Source: Methylobacterium sp.
GTDB taxonomy: Bacteria > Pseudomonadota > Alphaproteobacteria > Rhizobiales > Beijerinckiaceae
Direction: 5' to 3'
Length of the DNA: 6,967 bases
Assembly: GCA_021154065.1 (NCBI GenBank)
Contig: JAJKJG010000251.1
Span: forward strand, 1-6,967
Part shown: piece by piece, positions 5,833 through 6,967 of the stretch
How the letters are laid out: each line of letters opens with the position of its first letter
How positions within the stretch are numbered: position 1 is the first letter of the stretch
The notes under the pieces: model-generated
What the model saw: the letters and a program-made list of their open reading frames with translations, nothing else
Databases searched by the model: none
What the model was told of the DNA's origin: nothing
Translations under genes and position numbers: made by a program

Positions 5833-5998
5833 CTCCTCTCCCCGCTTGCGGGGAGAGGGCCTCGTGCCGAGGGCACGAGGCGAGCCCCGAAGGGGCGAGG
5901 GTGAGGGGCTGTCGACGCGCGCGCTCCGCCGTCGACAGCCCCTCACCCGCTCGGCCTTCCGGCCGAGTCGGCCTCTCCCCGCAAGCGGGGAGAGGAGG
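5833..5998. repeat. Composite palindromic repeat mosaic (166 bp)
   Basis: A nested palindrome fills most of the gap between the binding protein and transferase genes. The outer arms (5833-5858 and 5972-5997) are 26-bp perfect inverted copies, and each is itself a hairpin with an 11-bp stem (CCTCTCCCCGC / GCGGGGAGAGG). An inner pair, 5899-5917 with 5930-5948, matches perfectly over 19 bp around a 12-base loop. Between them lie three more stems: CCTCGTGCC/GGCACGAGG (5860-5880), GCCCC/GGGGC (5884-5896) and CTCGGCC/GGCCGAG (5950-5967). The CCTCTCCCCGC module is a very common dispersed intergenic repeat in Hyphomicrobiales genomes, from general knowledge. In RNA it could fold into one long stem or a row of hairpins and dampen expression of the downstream gene. 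There is no T run for intrinsic termination. Confidence 0.9.
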
Positions 5999-6009
5999 TT
6001 CCCGCATCG

Positions 6010-6024
6010 ATGAGGTTCATGTGA
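6010..6024 (+). other. Possible four-codon leader ORF overlapping the transferase start
   Basis: ATG AGG TTC ATG TGA encodes MRFM. A perfect AGGAGG (5993-5998), half inside the right arm of the repeat mosaic, lies 11 bases before its ATG, and its stop overlaps the GTG start of the next gene in the form ATGTGA. This geometry would allow translational coupling. It is too short for any coding test and may be chance. Confidence 0.3.
6012..6015 (+). promoter_or_regulatory. Shine-Dalgarno for the GTG start at 6021
   Basis: GAGG lies five bases before the GTG. The stronger AGGAGG at 5993-5998 is 22 bases from the GTG, too far to serve it directly. Confidence 0.45.
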
Positions 6025-6967
6025 CACGAGACTTCCACCGCCCCGGCCGCTCCGCCGTCTACGGCGCGAGCGCCATGATCGCGACCTCGCACCCGAAGGC
6101 GTCGCTTGCCGGCATCGAGATCCTGCGCCGCGGCGGCAGCGCCGTCGACGCGGCGATCGCCGCGACCGCGCTCCTCGGCGTGATCGAGCCCGGCATGACC
6201 GGCATTGGCGGCGACTGCTTTGCGATCGTGGCCAAGCCCGGCGCCGAGCCGGTGACGATCAACGGCTCCGGCCGCTCGCCCGCCGGCGCGACGCTCGATT
6301 TCGCCGCCGAGCAGGGCGTCGCCGAGATCGCCGACAACGCACCGCTCGCGGTCACGGTGCCGGGCGCCGTCGACGCCTGGTGCCGTCTGCACGCCGACTA
6401 CGGCCGGCTCGATCTCACTGAGGTGCTCGAGCCCGCCGCCCGGCACGCCAAGGAGGGCTACCCGGTCGCGCCGCGCGTCGCCTTCGACTGGGGCCGCAAC
6501 GCCGAGCGCCTGCGCCGCCTGCCGGCGACCGCGGCGGCGTTCCTGCCCGGCGGCCAGGCGCCGCGCGAGGGCGACGTCCATCGCCAGCCGGCGCTCGGCG
6601 CGACGCTCGAGAAGATCGGCCGCGACGGCCGCGCCGCCTTCTACGACGGCGCCGTCGCCGACGACATCGTCGCGACCCTCAAGGCGCTTGGCGGGCCGCA
6701 CACGCATGACGACCTTGCGGCGCAGACCTCCGATTACGCGCCGCCGATCGCCGCCGCGTTCGCCGGCCACGACATCCTCGAATGTCCGCCGAACGGCCAG
6801 GGCGCCGCGGCGCTCCTGCTCCTCAAGGCCCTCGAGGGCTGGCCGGCGCTCGAAGCCGCAAACGATGCCGGCGAGCGCGCCCATCTCTTCGCCAAGGCGA
6901 CGCGCGGCGCCTATTTCCTGCGCGACCGGGCGCTGACCGACCCGGCCGCGATGCCGACGACAATCGA
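6021..6967 (+). CDS. Gamma-glutamyltransferase-family protein, 5' part (cut by window end)
   Basis: The frame is open from a GTG at 6021 to the window edge (315 codons) and continues beyond. It encodes the large-subunit part of the Ntn-hydrolase gamma-glutamyltransferase family, whose members process themselves and transfer or hydrolyse gamma-glutamyl groups. Family signatures: RDFHRPGRS at the start, ATSHPKASLAGIEILRRGGS (21-40), AVDAAIAATALLGVIEPG (41-58), TGIGGDCFAIV (60-70), INGSGRSPAGA with R85 in the place of the substrate-binding arginine, and DNAPLAVTVPGAVDAW. The GIGGDCF form, rather than GIGGGGF, points to the shorter YwrD-like branch rather than classic periplasmic Ggt, and no signal peptide is present, so it is probably cytoplasmic. 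The catalytic threonine and small subunit lie outside the window, so activity cannot be judged. GTG with GAGG five bases before is the best start; no upstream in-frame ATG exists nearby. It may be co-transcribed with the binding protein gene. Confidence 0.92.
   Translation, partial: MTRDFHRPGRSAVYGASAMIATSHPKASLAGIEILRRGGSAVDAAIAATALLGVIEPGMTGIGGDCFAIVAKPGAEPVTINGSGRSPAGATLDFAAEQGVAEIADNAPLAVTVPGAVDAWCRLHADYGRLDLTEVLEPAARHAKEGYPVAPRVAFDWGRNAERLRRLPATAAAFLPGGQAPREGDVHRQPALGATLEKIGRDGRAAFYDGAVADDIVATLKALGGPHTHDDLAAQTSDYAPPIAAAFAGHDILECPPNGQGAAALLLLKALEGWPALEAANDAGERAHLFAKATRGAYFLRDRALTDPAAMPTTI

Noticed and set aside
3929..6013. A 694-residue open frame on the plus strand
   Set aside because: It runs across the antisense of two minus-strand genes and out of frame through the binding protein gene; its translation is Arg/Ala/Pro-rich with no domain. 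It is a GC-rich shadow.
5820..6020. The palindromic mosaic as a CRISPR array or an intrinsic terminator
   Set aside because: There are no regularly spaced direct repeats with unique spacers, and no T run follows any stem.
5943..6884. A 313-residue minus-strand frame opposite the transferase
   Set aside because: The plus-strand frame has clear gamma-glutamyltransferase motifs; the antisense product is Arg/Gly/Ala-rich and without a ribosome site.

Overview
The window looks like a piece of a high-GC alphaproteobacterial chromosome, most likely Hyphomicrobiales (Bradyrhizobium-, Bosea- or Methylobacterium-like; genus not resolved). The clues are the GC-rich codon use, a MASE4-type sensor kinase next to a CheY/FixJ-like receiver, a secreted Gly/Tyr/Arg-rich protein, a Bug/TctC solute-binding protein, and an intergenic mosaic of CCTCTCCCCGC-type palindromes of the kind common in that order. 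There is no rRNA, tRNA, CRISPR array, IS element or phage gene.

Layout. Left block (1-1430): a single-domain response regulator on the minus strand (15-380) diverges from a small secreted four-cysteine protein (608-925, plus). A short gap with REP-like hairpins (1031-1101) separates the latter from an orphan 79-residue protein on the minus strand (1117-1356), which lies in a stretch of visibly lower GC. Second block (1432-3343): a GC-rich leader with a 9-bp inverted repeat, then a 552-residue membrane histidine kinase (plus). Third block (3366-4657, minus): a small single-pass membrane protein (4376-4657), then a single-pass coiled-coil membrane protein (3830-4336), then the Gly/Tyr/Arg-rich secreted protein (3366-3743). 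All three have clear Shine-Dalgarno sequences. Fourth block (4842-6967, plus): a Bug/TctC periplasmic binding protein, a 166-bp composite palindrome, and the 5' part of a gamma-glutamyltransferase-family gene cut by the window edge.

How the parts may work together. The receiver and the kinase could form one phosphorelay, since the kinase carries no receiver of its own and the regulator no output domain, but they are not in one operon and this is inference. The Bug protein and the gamma-glutamyltransferase-like enzyme run in the same direction. They may serve uptake and breakdown of a small carboxylate or gamma-glutamyl/amide substrate, with the palindromic mosaic acting on the message between them. 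No transporter membrane subunits are visible.

I see no clearly new multi-gene system. The points most worth a second look are the repeat mosaic with a possible four-codon leader ORF overlapping the transferase start, the Bug/transferase pair, the two membrane proteins of unknown role, the direct repeat at one helical turn before the response regulator, and the low-GC orphan gene.
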